Assembly (NCBI GenBank): GCA_963691705.1
Contig: OY829541.1
Span: forward strand, 41,619,661-41,683,660
Origin: Viola odorata
Lineage: Eukaryota; Streptophyta; Magnoliopsida; Malpighiales; Violaceae
Length of the DNA stretch: 64,000 bases
Direction of reading: 5' to 3'
Both the position numbers and the translations under genes were made by a program. Below, one piece after another: positions 33,850-45,256 of the stretch. The notes under the pieces were generated by a model that made no database searches, was not told where the DNA came from, and saw only the letters and a program-made list of their open reading frames with translations. Within the stretch, counting starts at the first letter, position 1. Every line of letters begins with the position of its first letter.

Positions 33850-34140
33850 AACTGTTTCCTCTCGCTCTCAGCTGCGCGCTCTCTTGTTTTGGCCAATATG
33901 GATACGATTTTCTCAGAGTTTCCACTCGGCTAAAACACGAAAGACGTTTATAACGGGTTGAAGTTTACCCACATCAAATTTAAGAATTTTCTGGGCGGCG
34001 CATCTCTCACAAAAAATTCAGAATGCAAGGATAGTTGTTTCTTCTCGGTCTTAGCTGCACGTTCTTTTGTTTTGGCCAATATGGATACGATTTACTGGCG
34101 TAACTTTCATCGCTCTACTCCTCGAGCTAAAGACCTTTGA
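33850..34140 (+). repeat. Diverged tandem duplication, about 180-bp unit
   Basis: 'cttgttttggccaatatggatacgat' occurs at about 33881 and 34061 with matching context before and after. Confidence 0.7.
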
Positions 34141-36629
34141 CACAAGGCCTCGCTCCTCAATTGATGATATGCAAAACACATCACGAAAAAGGATTTTTCG
34201 AGCATGATAACATTAGCTACTCACGCCGGTTTGCTTCAAGGGTTTAATTGGTAGCATCCAAGATCGAGTTACGTCATTGGAATGAATAAAAGCTTCCTTC
34301 GTATCTCCACCAAAAGTGCCAATCCAAGATGCGTCGTCTTTTCGTGCCCCCTAAAAAGTATCAAGTGAAAGTGTGGCCGACAGAGTGAATAAGCAGCATG
34401 GAGGCCTCGGGATTGCATGTCACACATGTTATCGCTTATACTCACTATTATTTTCCTTTTTCAGGATAAACAATAGCTCCTAAAAAGTGAGCTATCCCCC
34501 ACTTTTTGTCAAAAATTTTGTGCGGCGATTCACCCCCCACTTCAATTTTGATCGCACAATAGAGGCATGAAAGGAAGCTTCGCCATATAAACAAGGGCGC
34601 TTCGTGGGAGGCAACCCACATGTTCTTTTCAATATTTCTATTTTTCGTTAATTTTAAAATCAACATCTTGGGATACCTTTTCCCTATGAATTTACTATTT
34701 AACTCTCTCTTCATTTCAGGTGCAACGAGACTTGTAAACTTGGGGGCAAGTGAGCGAAGTGACGATCAAAAGAAGGCGTTGAAAAATGTCAAAGCTCATT
34801 TTTCAGGGAAATTGTACTTTACGTTTTTGTAATTTCCCTTTCCGCAATTTACGTTTCTGTAATTTATGTTTTCGCAATTTACATTTCCACAATTTTAAAT
34901 TCCCACAATTTACGTTGTTGCAAGAAGGCATACGTAATGTTTGCAAAATTTCTTAGCTTTTGCCCAAAATACATATTGCTTGGTTTAAAAAAAATCCTAC
35001 ATTTTTTTAACATTCCTTTGATCAAAGCATATTCATCATTTTTATTAATTCTATACATGGTCTTGTCTGTTAACTCTTATATCCATGACATGTTTTAGGC
35101 GTAAGCAGTCACAAACATATCCCTGTGAGCATTTTGGGCCTTCACGCCTTATTTTCTTTCATGAGTGTAAATGCTAAGGTAAGTGCTAGTTAGATTTTCA
35201 TAATATCCAGGGTACATGAACCATCAGACATGGGATAACAGTAAGATGACATTGGACTTTGCTTTTGCTCTTCTTCCACATTTTCATTTTTAACTTTTTG
35301 CCCTCAAACACATATTTTGTACACCATGTACGACTCTATCAAACACCCAAAAGCCTCTTATTATCTCCTAACCAAGTGAGTAGTGCTCGACTGGGACCGC
35401 TAAACTAGGAGTTAAAAATACACGTCAAGCAAGGGAATGGCAAGGGAGCCCTTAGGGGATCACTAACAAATCAAATGTCAAAAGAAGGCCAAATAAAATA
35501 AGACTTGGAGGCTTCTGCCAAAGACAGAGAGGATGACAGACCAAACAAAAAATTGTACTTGCTTTGCTTGTTAAAGAAAAAGGAAAACAAAAAAACAAAA
35601 AAAACAAAAACAAAAAAGGTGTTCAAAGAACACAATCAACAAAACAACAGTAGAAGTAGACACTTAAAAAAAAATGGTCAAACATCAACAACAAAATAAT
35701 CTCAAAAAGATTATCGCAAACTTGGGCACGATGCCCTCAAAACAATCCAGAAGGAACATGTCTAGTGGAGATTCAAGAATTTGTGCACTTTGCCCTCGCC
35801 ACAATCAAATTGTCGAGCATCCTTCACCGCAATTTTACCTCATCACAATCAGTCGTCGAGCACGAACTCATTAAAACCTTTCGCAAAAAAAAAAAAAAAT
35901 CAAACACAACACTTTTCCTTTCTTCTACAAAATTACTCCTTTCTTTCCCCCTCGCAAAGTCCTCTCGATTATTAGCAGGCCCATGCATGTGCATCTTTCA
36001 CTCGGATTGACACTGAAATTTAATTTTTGTGCTATGTTTATTGCATTTTTAGGAGTGTAAACACGTAGCCTTATTTTCTGAGCGTGAGCGCAAACACTAA
36101 TATCCGGTGAGGGTTGCTTAAGTTTACATGTCATGGGAAAGTCTTGTTCTTGAGGTCATTATTTCTTGAACAAGACGCAGACGCTATCTAGACTTGTATA
36201 AATCATGTTTATATAACAAAAAACTGAACGAACATTTTTTCAAAGAATATACTTGAATTGATTTTCTCTTAAACAAAGAGGCCATTTTCGTCCCAACAAA
36301 AGACTTGGGGGCAAGCCGAGGTTTAAATGTAGGAATACACAATATTTCTCACATTATCATTTGCTCTTTTTTTTTCCATCTGTTGTTGCTTTTGTGTTTG
36401 TTTCCTTAGTATTTGCAGGATACAAATACGCTTTGATGGAATCACGTCAATCATGGGTCTTCGATGAAAAATTGTTGTAAAGCCCTCAAATTGGGTTTTC
36501 GATGACAAAATCGTTGTAATACCCTCATCATGGATTTCCACCAAACAAATCCAAATCAAACATCGGAATAAAGGTACGTTACCACTTCACCTCCAACTTA
36601 TTTTGGGACGTCCACTTTTCACTCATTTA

Positions 36630-37434
36630 GTGCGGTGACTTGGTCACCCACATTGGTGTGATGACTTGGTCGTCCATTTTTTTTCTAGTTGTGCGGTGAC
36701 TTGGTCACCCACGTTGGTGTGACGACTTGGTAGTCCATTTTTCTGTCTAGTTGTGCGGTGACTTGGTCACTCACGTTGGTATGACGACTTGGTCGTCCAC
36801 TTTTCTTTCTAGTTGTGCGGTGACTTGGTCACCCATGTTGGTATGACGACTTGGTCGTCCACTTTTCTTTCTAGTTGTGCGGTGACTTGGTCACCCATGT
36901 TGGTGTGACGACTTGGTCGTCCACTTTTCTTTCTAGTTGTGCGGTGGCTTGGTCACCCACGTTGGTGTGACGACTTGGTCATCCACTTTTCGTTCTAGTT
37001 GTGCGGTAACTTGGTCACCCACGTTGGTGTGACGACTTGGTCGTCCACTTTTCTTTCTAGTTGTGCGGTGACTTGGTCACCCATGTTGGTATGACGACTT
37101 GGTCGTCCACTTTTCTTTCTAGTTGTGCGGTGACTTGGTCACCCATGTTGGTGTGACGACTTGGTCGTCCACTTTTCTTTCTAGTTGTGCGGTGGCTTGG
37201 TCACCCACGTTGGTGTGACGACTTGGTCATCCACTTTTCGTTCTAGTTGTGCGGTAACTTGGTCACCCACGTTGGTGTGACGACTTGGTCATCCACTTTT
37301 CGTTCTAGTTGTGCGGTAACTTGGTCACCCACGTTAGTGTGACGACTTGGTCGTCCACTTTTCTTTCTAGTTGTGCGGTGACTTGGTAACCCACATTTTC
37401 ACTTATGTTGCGCGGTGACTTGGTAATCCACATC
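36630..37434 (+). repeat. 62-bp minisatellite, 13 units, with two hairpin motifs per unit
   Basis: Unit starts at 36630, 36691, then every 62 bases to 37373, followed by degenerate units to about 37510. Each unit contains GGTGACTTGGTCACC and GACGACTTGGTCGTC, both 6-bp inverted arms around TTG. A four-unit (248-bp) higher-order period is visible: variants at 36815-37001 recur at 37063-37249. Confidence 0.92.
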
Positions 37435-37584
37435 CATTTATTTCGTACAGTGACTTGGTCACCCACATCCGCTTTATGACGAGCGGTGATTTGGTCACCC
37501 ATATCAACCTTATTTTATACGGTGGTTTCCAACCATTCTCCATTTCAATCCATAAGGTAAGTTCGAGGTGAGACTTGCTTTCCC

Positions 37585-37934
37585 TTTACACTAGCTGTTT
37601 AGTGTTGTGATTGGTCATGTCCCCACATGCACCTTGTCATTTAAAAGTTGTGATTGGTCACGTCCCCACATCTTGTCTATTTTAGTGTTGTGATTGGGGT
37701 CACATCCCCACATACACTTTGTCTTTTAAAGTTGTGATTGGTCACGTCCCCATATCTTGTCTGTTTAGTGTTGTGATAGGTCACGACCCCATATACACCT
37801 TATCTTTTAAAGTTGTGATTGGTCACGTCCCCACATACACCCTGTCATTTAAAAGTTGTGATTGGTCACGTCCCCACATCTTGTCTGTCTAGTGTTGTGA
37901 TAGACGTCCCCACATACACCTTGTCTTTTAAAGT
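37585..37934 (+). repeat. Second tandem array with related GTGATTGGTCAC core
   Basis: About eight copies of 'gttgtgattggtcacgtccccaca', alternately spaced about 40-48 bases. The core GTGATTGGTCAC is again an inverted repeat and resembles the GTGACTTGGTCAC core of the preceding array. Confidence 0.85.
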
Positions 37935-38311
37935 TGATAAGATTCGGACTTCTTGAGAATCAGGGTGAGGATTATGGCCGCTCGGAGTTACTGTAGTTGT
38001 CATCGAGTGTACCTGCAAAGCGCCGGAGGGGGGGCTCCGGCGTATACACTCTGATGCTTAAGTCAGTAAGGCGGTTCCAAAAATGGCAGAGGTTCGAGTA
38101 GCGATCTTAGGCTTACCTCTCATCTTGAGTGGTGGGGTATTTATAGGCAGAGCGTGGGCGTTACCTCTAGGGGTGGGCGTTATCTTGGGAAGATAACGCC
38201 TCGAGTGACGTCATGGCTGACCTGGGATGGGATGACGCCGTGCGTATGAGTAGATAATACGTGAGACTCCCCGGTCCTCGAGATAACGGGTGGCTCAATC
38301 ATCGAGGAGCA
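37935..38311 (-). repeat. 3' LTR of the Tat element (377 bp, outer limit inferred)
   Basis: The 37935 side matches 63849-64000. The other limit, 38311 (TGCTCC on the - strand), is inferred from TG..CA ends and the purine-rich - strand stretch just before it (38332-38312). A - strand TATA-like CTATAAATACC lies at 38155-38145. Confidence 0.65.
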
Positions 38312-38339
38312 CGTCTTTTCATTGCTTCTTCTCGAGGCC

Positions 38340-38346
38340 TATAAAT
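38340..38346 (+). promoter_or_regulatory. TATA box for the first antisense gene
   Basis: CCTATAAATTTG, 60-66 bases before ATG 38406 and facing the + strand, just outside the 3' LTR. Confidence 0.6.
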
Positions 38347-38405
38347 TTGAACTTCCATCACGCAAATTTCACATCTTTACAGTACTTCTTCTTAACACTT
38401 TCATC

Positions 38406-38789
38406 ATGGACAGTCTCACCAAGAACTTCTTGATTTCCAAAACCCACACTCTGAAGAACCTCAACGATGGTGATGTCGTCTTTCTGAAGAATGTGCTGAT
38501 CAAGACTTTTGAGGATGTCTTAGAGCTTCAAGGGATGCTGACTCCTCTTCGGTCCAGGATTGGTGTTGCTTCTCTAGAGGATTTCAGTCCTCTAGAGAAT
38601 GTGTCAAAGTTGGCTGCTACTGTCTCCCGCATCGAGGTGGTGATCACCATGCTGCAGCAGAGGAAAGACCTGCTGAACTGCTGCTTGAAGGGCCGGAGGG
38701 TTTCCTCCTCCGAGCTGACCTCTATGGCGGATGCCTTGAGGGATGTCCCCACTCTGCCAGAGGATGATGATGCTGGGTACCAGGCTTGA
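38406..38789 (+). CDS. Antisense gene A of the Tat element (127 aa, unknown)
   Basis: Intact frame from ATG 38406. The protein looks helical: FLKNVLIKTFEDVLELQGML, then a heptad-like KLAATVSRIEVVITMLQQRK, and an acidic end (LPEDDDAGYQA). No domain recognised. A TATA box lies 60 bases upstream and AATAAATAAAAT polyadenylation-like signals at about 38859, so it looks like a complete small transcription unit running against the element's own transcript. It is the only antisense gene here without a stop. Confidence 0.6.
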   Translation: MDSLTKNFLISKTHTLKNLNDGDVVFLKNVLIKTFEDVLELQGMLTPLRSRIGVASLEDFSPLENVSKLAATVSRIEVVITMLQQRKDLLNCCLKGRRVSSSELTSMADALRDVPTLPEDDDAGYQA

Positions 38790-39302
38790 CCGTCGGTCGT
38801 CGCCGTCCTATTTTTTTCTTTTCTTTGTATGAATGTATGCCCGGGTCGTTATGCTATAAATAAATAAAATGTCACTTCTTTATCTGAGTTGCAATTTCTT
38901 TTCGCAATGTGCCAGTTGACATTTCAGTTGAGTGCCACATCAGCCCAACTGAAAACGAGTCCGCCATTGGTTGGACTTCTGCATCGCTTCCTTTTTCTTG
39001 GCCATCAGGTAGCAACGGTTACTCTTGTGAACCGTTCCGCATTGATTTCGCGCCGCCTTTTCAGTATCAACTGATTGGGCGATTTTTTGGTGTCTCTTGA
39101 TCAGTGAGAAATTTCAACAGACGCGATCACAGGATCTGCTTCTGCAATTAAGATCATTCTTCTCGAAGCGCATTGACCTTTCTCAAAGGTCACGCGAGAA
39201 AGCGGGAAGTCCTCTTCGCTTCGGCTATTTAATGAGATTTTTTCTTCTTTTTCCTATTCACCTTCTTCTTCGCATTTCTCCATTGAGATTGCGTAAGGTT
39301 CC

Positions 39303-39721
39303 ATGGCTGATTCATATTTTGGAGATGCCATTGAGTGCAAGTCCCCACCAACTCCTCCGAGTTTGCCAGATTCTGACGGTCCTCCTTCGCCGCGTCTGAA
39401 AAGGTGACCTGCCCAGCGCAAGGGTCGTAAGAGGCCGAAGAGGAAGGTCTTCAAGGCAGCCAACGTGCCTTTGATCTCTATGTCCCTACTGTTCGGAGGG
39501 GCGATGAACTGTTTCCTCACATTAATCGTTTCATGGAAGGGGGTTCCTTTAGCGACAGCGGTGTCAAGGTAACGGCTCCCGCCACTAAGAGGGAGTCAAG
39601 TCTACCAAAGCCTGGTTGAGAGAAAGGGGCTGACGAGTCTTTCCCTTTCGCTGACGAGGAGTTTCCGTCCTCGGATGGAGATAACTCCTACTGGCCTTCT
39701 TACTGGCCTGACGAGGATTAA
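39303..39721 (+). pseudogene. Antisense gene B, broken (basic/acidic small protein)
   Basis: ATG 39303 gives MADSYFGDAIECKSPPTPPS and stops with TGA at 39405. The following text continues a basic KGRKRPKRK stretch, shifts frame near 39490 and ends FPSSDGDNSYWPSYWPDED-stop at 39721, so the original was about 138 residues, basic in the middle and acidic at the end. A ctatttaat TATA-like box lies about 70 bases upstream and AATAAAAT at 39765. No known domain. Confidence 0.5.
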
Positions 39722-40217
39722 TCTTCACACACCATGCATATTGTAGATGCCGTATGGCTTATCATGAATAAAATAACATTGTTGGTGCTTGCTTTCTTGT
39801 TGTTATCTTCGGCGTTAACTTCTACGACCCTTAGACAGCTAACGCTGAGTGATCGGTTATCGCTCAATGCAACCGTTCTTTATTTTTCAATCGCTAACCG
39901 CCTTTCCTCAATGATATAAATGCTTAGTCATAAATATCCCTCTAAGGCCGTTCCACGTGTCGTTTTCTACTTTGCGCGAGTCTTATTCTCACAGATCGCT
40001 CGGTTGCTGAGTTTGACCTTTAAAAGGGAATAACTGCTTTCTTCTCACACTTTTACTCGGGCTTCAAATTTTCCTCTGTTATACTTTCTTTCTGCTTCTT
40101 CTTCTGCTCAAGGGAAATTCCTTCAACCGTTCGTCGGCGCCAGTGGTCTACTCATTCTTTTCCCCTTTAAGGTATTTTGCTTCTCTTTCGCTCTAGTTTT
40201 TCTTTTACTGGTTCAAT

Positions 40218-42429
40218 ATGCGCCACACTAGAGCTACCAGGGGTCTTCAGAGGCCTATAGATCCAGAAATCGAAAGGATGCGCAGTATTTTCTCATGCAA
40301 AATGATTCTGAGGGCTAAATTAGAGAGTCAAGGTGTTTTCTTTCCCCCAAACTGTTCTCCTGTCATTCCCATGGATGACTGGCGGCTTCATGATCCGTTA
40401 TGAGGGAAGTATAGAATGGTTTATTTTAAAATGTTTCTCTACGCCTTTCGCTTTCCACTTCATACTTCCATAGAGAGATTGCTGCGCCAGTATGATCTTA
40501 ATACCGCTCAGTTAACCCCTTCCTCTTGGTGCGGTATTTATGCATTTTTTCGCGCTTGCGAGATGAAGAATATCTTTACTCCATCCGTCAATTTAATCTG
40601 CAAATTCTTTAGCCTGAGTTGTCATAACTGCTTGGTCGATATCGCCCCGCGGTGGAATGACGCATTCGTGCAATCATTCTGGAAAAAATTTTAGGGCTTT
40701 GAGGAAACTGTAGCTGACTGGAAGAGCGGTTTCTTTGTGCTCGAACTACCTTCCCGTTTGTGGCGCAGGGCCTTTAATCAGGAGATTACTAGTGTTGTCT
40801 GGGTAAACCCAGGGGTGTTGACGAGGGATGAGTTATTTCACGCTAACACCTTACTAGAGATAGATATGTCTTTCCGTATTCGAGAATTCACTTTATACAA
40901 GCGTTTGGAAGAGTGCGTTACGGGTAAGCATTTCTCTTTCCGTGTTATCACTTAATTTTACTTGCAGTTCTAACACGATTCGTTGGCAGAAAACGTTGAG
41001 GGTCAATCGGCTGGAGGGAATGACGCTCCTTTAAACGTGATACAGCTCCAAACGCTACCGGCTTCTCCACCGCCCGAGGGTTCCAGCCGTTAGACTACTC
41101 CGCTAAAAAAAAAGAAGAACTAAGACAGTCACAGGGGGAGGGCGCGACATCTCTGCCCGAGCCTCTCGCTTCCTTGATAATTGGCTACCTATTCGGGGTA
41201 GAGGAGCAACTTCGAGTTGTTCTACAGCTAGGATAATTAACAGCGTTAGCGAGGAAATGGATATCGAGATAGAGCTTCGTCATGCTTCCTCGGCTCAACG
41301 GAAGAAACTAAAAGTGGAGAAAAACAATCTGACTGTTGAGGTTTCTTCTAAAAAGGTCAGCGAAGTCCTTACTGCGGTGATTGACGCCTCTACTGTGGTG
41401 AGTACTTCTGAAACAGCAAAGGTTGCTGAGGCATCAACTGAAGCTTCTCCCAAGGTTACTGAAGTTCCGTTAGCGGCATATTCGTTTCCACTGACTAACG
41501 CCCCTGACTCTCCTATTTCTTCTTGTATTCCTGATGTGGTGATGTCAGCTCCCGACTCGAGCGTGCTTCCTGACACACCGATAGGGGGTCCCCAACCGTT
41601 ATTCTTTACTTCCATTTCAGTTGTCGACGGTTCCGCTAAGGGTTCTTCTCGTTCCATTATCGCCAATCTTTCCCCTCAGTGTCCTCAAGGAGTTCCTTCT
41701 TACCATTTGGATTTGTCAACCTTAGGCACTAACGGGCTTCGTGCCTTAGGGGTGTCAGACCCGTTGTCGCGAGATCAGCCTACGGCCTTCCTGGCGGGTG
41801 AGATATTTGGTTCACCTGAGGATAAAGAGGCGTTACTGCGACTTCCCCCCGATATTCAGCGCGCACGGGTTCTGAATAATGAACTGGCCGACTTTGGCCA
41901 CTTGCATTACTTTCTTGAGGCTCACGGTGATAAACGTCGAGGTTCATCTAACTCGAAGGAGCGATTGGATGCCGCCTTGGCCAAAGTGAAGGAGTTAACG
42001 CAACTTCAAACTCGTACCCTGGCGTAGCTGATAGATTGCCTCGCCGAACTTGCCAGAGAAAAGTCTAAGGGGAAAGCCAAAGTTGAGTTGCTAGAGGCAG
42101 AGCTGGTTAAGGGGGAGGCCAAGGTTGGGTTATTGGTGACAGAGCTGGTGTCGGCGGACAAGAGAAATTCTCTTCTTCGTGAAGAGATATCGGCTTGTAA
42201 CGTGGATCTGGCAAAGGTACCTTCAAAGATAAACTGGTGGAAGAAGAGAGCCATGCGGGCCTTTACCGCCGGATTCGCGGACTACTATCGCGGTGGGTCT
42301 TTTGATCCGACTAAGATAGCCGATTATGCCTCTAAAAAAGTGAATGAAATAGACGTGAGCAAGGAAGGTTTCCATTCTTCAGGAGAGGAGGAAGAAGGCG
42401 ACGAGGATGATGCTGGAGTGCTCCCGTAA
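40218..42429 (+). pseudogene. Antisense gene C: 'putative gypsy-type transposon' domain protein, with intron, broken
   Basis: Exon 1 from ATG 40218 to 40923 (stops at 40401 TGA and 40692 TAG), intron 40924-40989 (GTAAGC..TTGGCAG), then later exons to 42429. The domain in exon 1 (FLYAFRFPLHTSIERLLRQYDL, PSSWCGIYAFFRACEM, WKSGFFVLELPSRLW) matches the plant family annotated as putative gypsy-type transposon, known to be encoded antisense in Tat elements. Downstream a Ser/Thr-rich linker, then DLSTLGTNGLRALGV and a coiled coil (LEAELVKGEAKVGLLVTEL), then an acidic tail GEEEEGDEDDAG. More stops at about 41092 and 42025. Function unknown. Confidence 0.72.
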
Positions 42430-42926
42430 TCAGACGGTGCTGATGCCGCAGGGGACGTCAAGAGCTCCTCTCATCTCCATTAGTTATTCTTTCTTTTATT
42501 CTGAACATTGATCCCATTCAGTTTGTAATAATTAATAACGCCTGGCTTGTGACAGCGTTTAGAATTGCCCTTTGAATAATGATTGATCTTTGTAGCGCTA
42601 TCTCTTTCTTTTGTGTTATCTCAACAGTTGCCCGTGGAGTTAACACTGTGCCACGATATTTTTGTCTGCGCGTTATCGCGCTTGTTTTGATTTGAAAATC
42701 GATTCCACTTGTCAGAGAATTTAATGCTTGAGATCCCCTCATTAATGCGAGAGAGAAGTCATGATGGCTAGAATACACGTGTCTATTCATGGAGACGCTA
42801 GGGATTTCCATGCCCTAGGAACTGACAAGATCGAGGCGTCTTTTCACTTTTCTAGGGTTGTACTCATTACTCGCGCCTTTTCCAGTCGACGACGGCTGCA
42901 ACAATCGTTTTGGCTGACCACTAGGG

Positions 42927-42936
42927 TTATAAAACC
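42927..42936 (+). promoter_or_regulatory. TATA box for antisense gene D
   Basis: TTATAAAACC, about 165 bases before ATG 43101, facing the + strand. Confidence 0.5.
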
Positions 42937-43100
42937 CAATACATGTTGTTTTTTGCTCTTTTGTTATTTCATTTTTGCTTCTCCCTCTTGAGCCGACTTG
43001 TGTTTTTTCTTTCCAACGTCTGGGCGTTCTGAGTTTTTCCTCCAAAAAGGTATTTCTATCCTCATCTGCCATCTTCTTCATCTTTTCCTTTATTTTTGCC

Positions 43101-45256
43101 ATGGCTAGAACTCGTACCAAGTCTGTTGATGAGGAAAGAATTGAGAGTGCTGCCACCACCATCACCTCCTCATCCATACTTCAAGATCATTTGTCTAAGC
43201 ACAATGCCCATATCCCTGAGGATTATAAGCCTTCTGTTGCTTCTGATTCACTTCGCCTTAATAGTGTAATGCCTAGTAATAGCAGGCTCTTGTATGACTA
43301 GATGTTTGGCTATGGCTTCATGTTCCCTCTTGATCCTTTTATCGAAAGGCTGTTTGTTGCTCTGGATGTGAATGCCGTTCAGTTGGCTCCTAACGCGTAC
43401 TGTTGCGTTTATGCGTTTCTAGAACTCTGTAGATACAAAGGGATTACCTCTCCCTCTCTTTTATTACTTAAATCTCTTTTCCAATTGTATAGCCATAGGG
43501 GTGTGATAGCGATATCACCCCGTTATGATGATGATTCTCTTAAACCCTTCACCTGGAAATTCCTGCACCTTGAGTCTTCCATTGAAGATTGGAAGAACGA
43601 ATTTTTTGTTATCGAGCTACCTAGCCCCCAATGGCGGACTGGTTTTAACCACGATATCAAGGACAATGCCTAGGGTCGTCGGACGGCTCTTCCTCAACCT
43701 GAGCAAGGTTGGTTAGACAAACTGCTCGAGTTGGACATCTACGTTCATACTCGCAAGTTGACTTGCGACACTGACATTCGAGCCTGTGTTGAGAGTGAGT
43801 GTTGTGTCATTTTCTTTGTTACTTCCGGAAGTACTAATGCTAACGTTATGTTGTGATTGTGCAGCTCCTGATCCTGATCGAAAGCCAGAAAGCGTTAGGA
43901 GACTAGAGTGGAGGGCTTTAAAGAGGAGAGAGGAAATTGCCACTACCGCTGCCGCTGCCACTGTTACTCCAGTCATATTATCTACTGTGACTGTAAACCC
44001 CATCCAAGAGCCTTCTTCCGCGGCTGGTGAGGGATCCATCACCATTCCTGTTTTTATCCCGGTTGTATCCATTGTCGTTGCTCCTGTTCCAGCATCTTCT
44101 TCCCGGGCTCCCCCAAAGAAGAAAAAGAAGAAGACAGTGCATGCTGCCGCCCTTACTCTTTCTTCCGACGTGGTCAGCGACACTGTCACTGTATGTGTTC
44201 CTTTTATGCTCACACTTTTTCAGTCATTGCTTCTTAGCGCTCTTTGACGCTTTCTTTTGTTTTCTTAACGTGGTTTCTCAGTAGGATACCGTTGTTGCCC
44301 CTACCCAGTTACCGTCATCGGGCGACATAGACCTAGGCCATATATTTCGACGTTCTGGCAAGAGGCAGCGACTTGATGGGGAAAACGCGAGTCCGCCAAC
44401 GAATCCTGTTATCAGTGAAGGGGACAATGCTGCCCTTTTTGCTTCGATGTCGCCTCTTGGTGGCCAGTCTTCTGACCATTTAGGGACTATGGGCATTTCC
44501 GGGTCTTTTGACGCTTCGCCCAATTCTCTTAACTCCGCACTTCCTCCTTCCTATTTCACTGCCCTGGACTTTACTGAGGATTTACGGGGGTCGGTTTTCC
44601 GCCCTTTCAGCCTCACGGTCCTTTTGGGCTTCATGAGGGTACTTCTTCCAGCCAACCTCCATCTCCTCTTACCCTACACTTTGTTCCTTCCAGCGCCTCG
44701 ATGTATCACCCTGGTAGAGATAACACGCCTCATCTAATGATCGATCTAAGTTCGCTGGGGGAGTCTGGGCCCGTTACCCATCAGGTTAACTTGAACAACT
44801 TGCGCAGAGTTGGGTTTGCGGCTGCTGGGGGAGATAGCTCAGTGGGGATTTCTTCTTTCTTGGCTGCTCACCCGTTAACGTCTCCCGAGGAGAAAGAGGC
44901 ATTTCTTTCTCGGCTTGTTGACGAGCAGTTGGCTTTTGTGTGTTCCACCTTATTCTCTGGTTTCTCCCAATTTCACTATTGGTCCCAGTATATGTCGCAG
45001 GAGGTTACCTCTCTTGCTTCCGCCCGCCGTGATTTTTCTGACGAGTTCGCTAAGGAGCGAGAAGAAAAGAAAAGACTGTCGGGGGAACGTTAAGGATTGG
45101 TGGTATTTGGCGATGGCCAAGAAAGATTTGAAAGTGACCAGGGAGCAGGAGGCAGCTAGGGCGTGTAATCTCAAGGCTGCTTTAACGGATGACTGCTTTC
45201 ATCAAGAGAGAATGGGGGGTAACGAGGGACAAGGGGACAGCGAGGCTGGCGCGCAA
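43101..45256 (+). pseudogene. Antisense gene D: tandem relative of gene C, with introns, broken
   Basis: Exon 1 43101-43794 (stops at 43299 and 43671), intron 43795-43864 (GTGAGT..TGCAG), exon 2 43865-44190, intron from 44191 (GTATGT) to about 44284, exon 3 onward with a frameshift near 44620 and a stop at 45091. Exon 1 carries the same domain as gene C (FGYGFMFPLDPFIERLFVALDV, NAYCCVYAFLELC, WKNEFFVIELPSPQW). Exon 2 holds a basic APPKKKKKKT stretch, exon 3 the DLSSLGE and coiled-coil region. A TATA box TTATAAAACC lies at 42927. The first intron is at the same codon position and phase as in gene C. Confidence 0.72.

Larger units (their letters stand above)
32727..36325 (+). other. Degraded LTR-retrotransposon interior, mostly noncoding
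   Basis: After the primer site a leader follows; no gag or pol domain is recognisable. From about 34600 the text is a diverged version of the Athila 3' noncoding region (see 35090-35250 against 6650-6790, and 36045-36195 against 7655-7800), so the segment is a chimera or a different element joined to the Ogre-like 5' end. A tract 'cttgggggcaag' at 36304 may be a polypurine site before a possible LTR start TGTAGGAATAC at 36326. Confidence 0.55.
36326..37934 (+). repeat. Possible LTR carrying minisatellites, cut by the Tat element
   Basis: Begins TGTAGGAATAC after a purine-rich tract and is interrupted at 37934. Largely occupied by two tandem arrays described separately. LTR status is inference from the preceding purine tract only. 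Confidence 0.4.

Noticed and set aside
36630..37434. Possible CRISPR-like array
   Set aside because: The units are contiguous with no unique spacers, and the context is a plant genome; it is a minisatellite.
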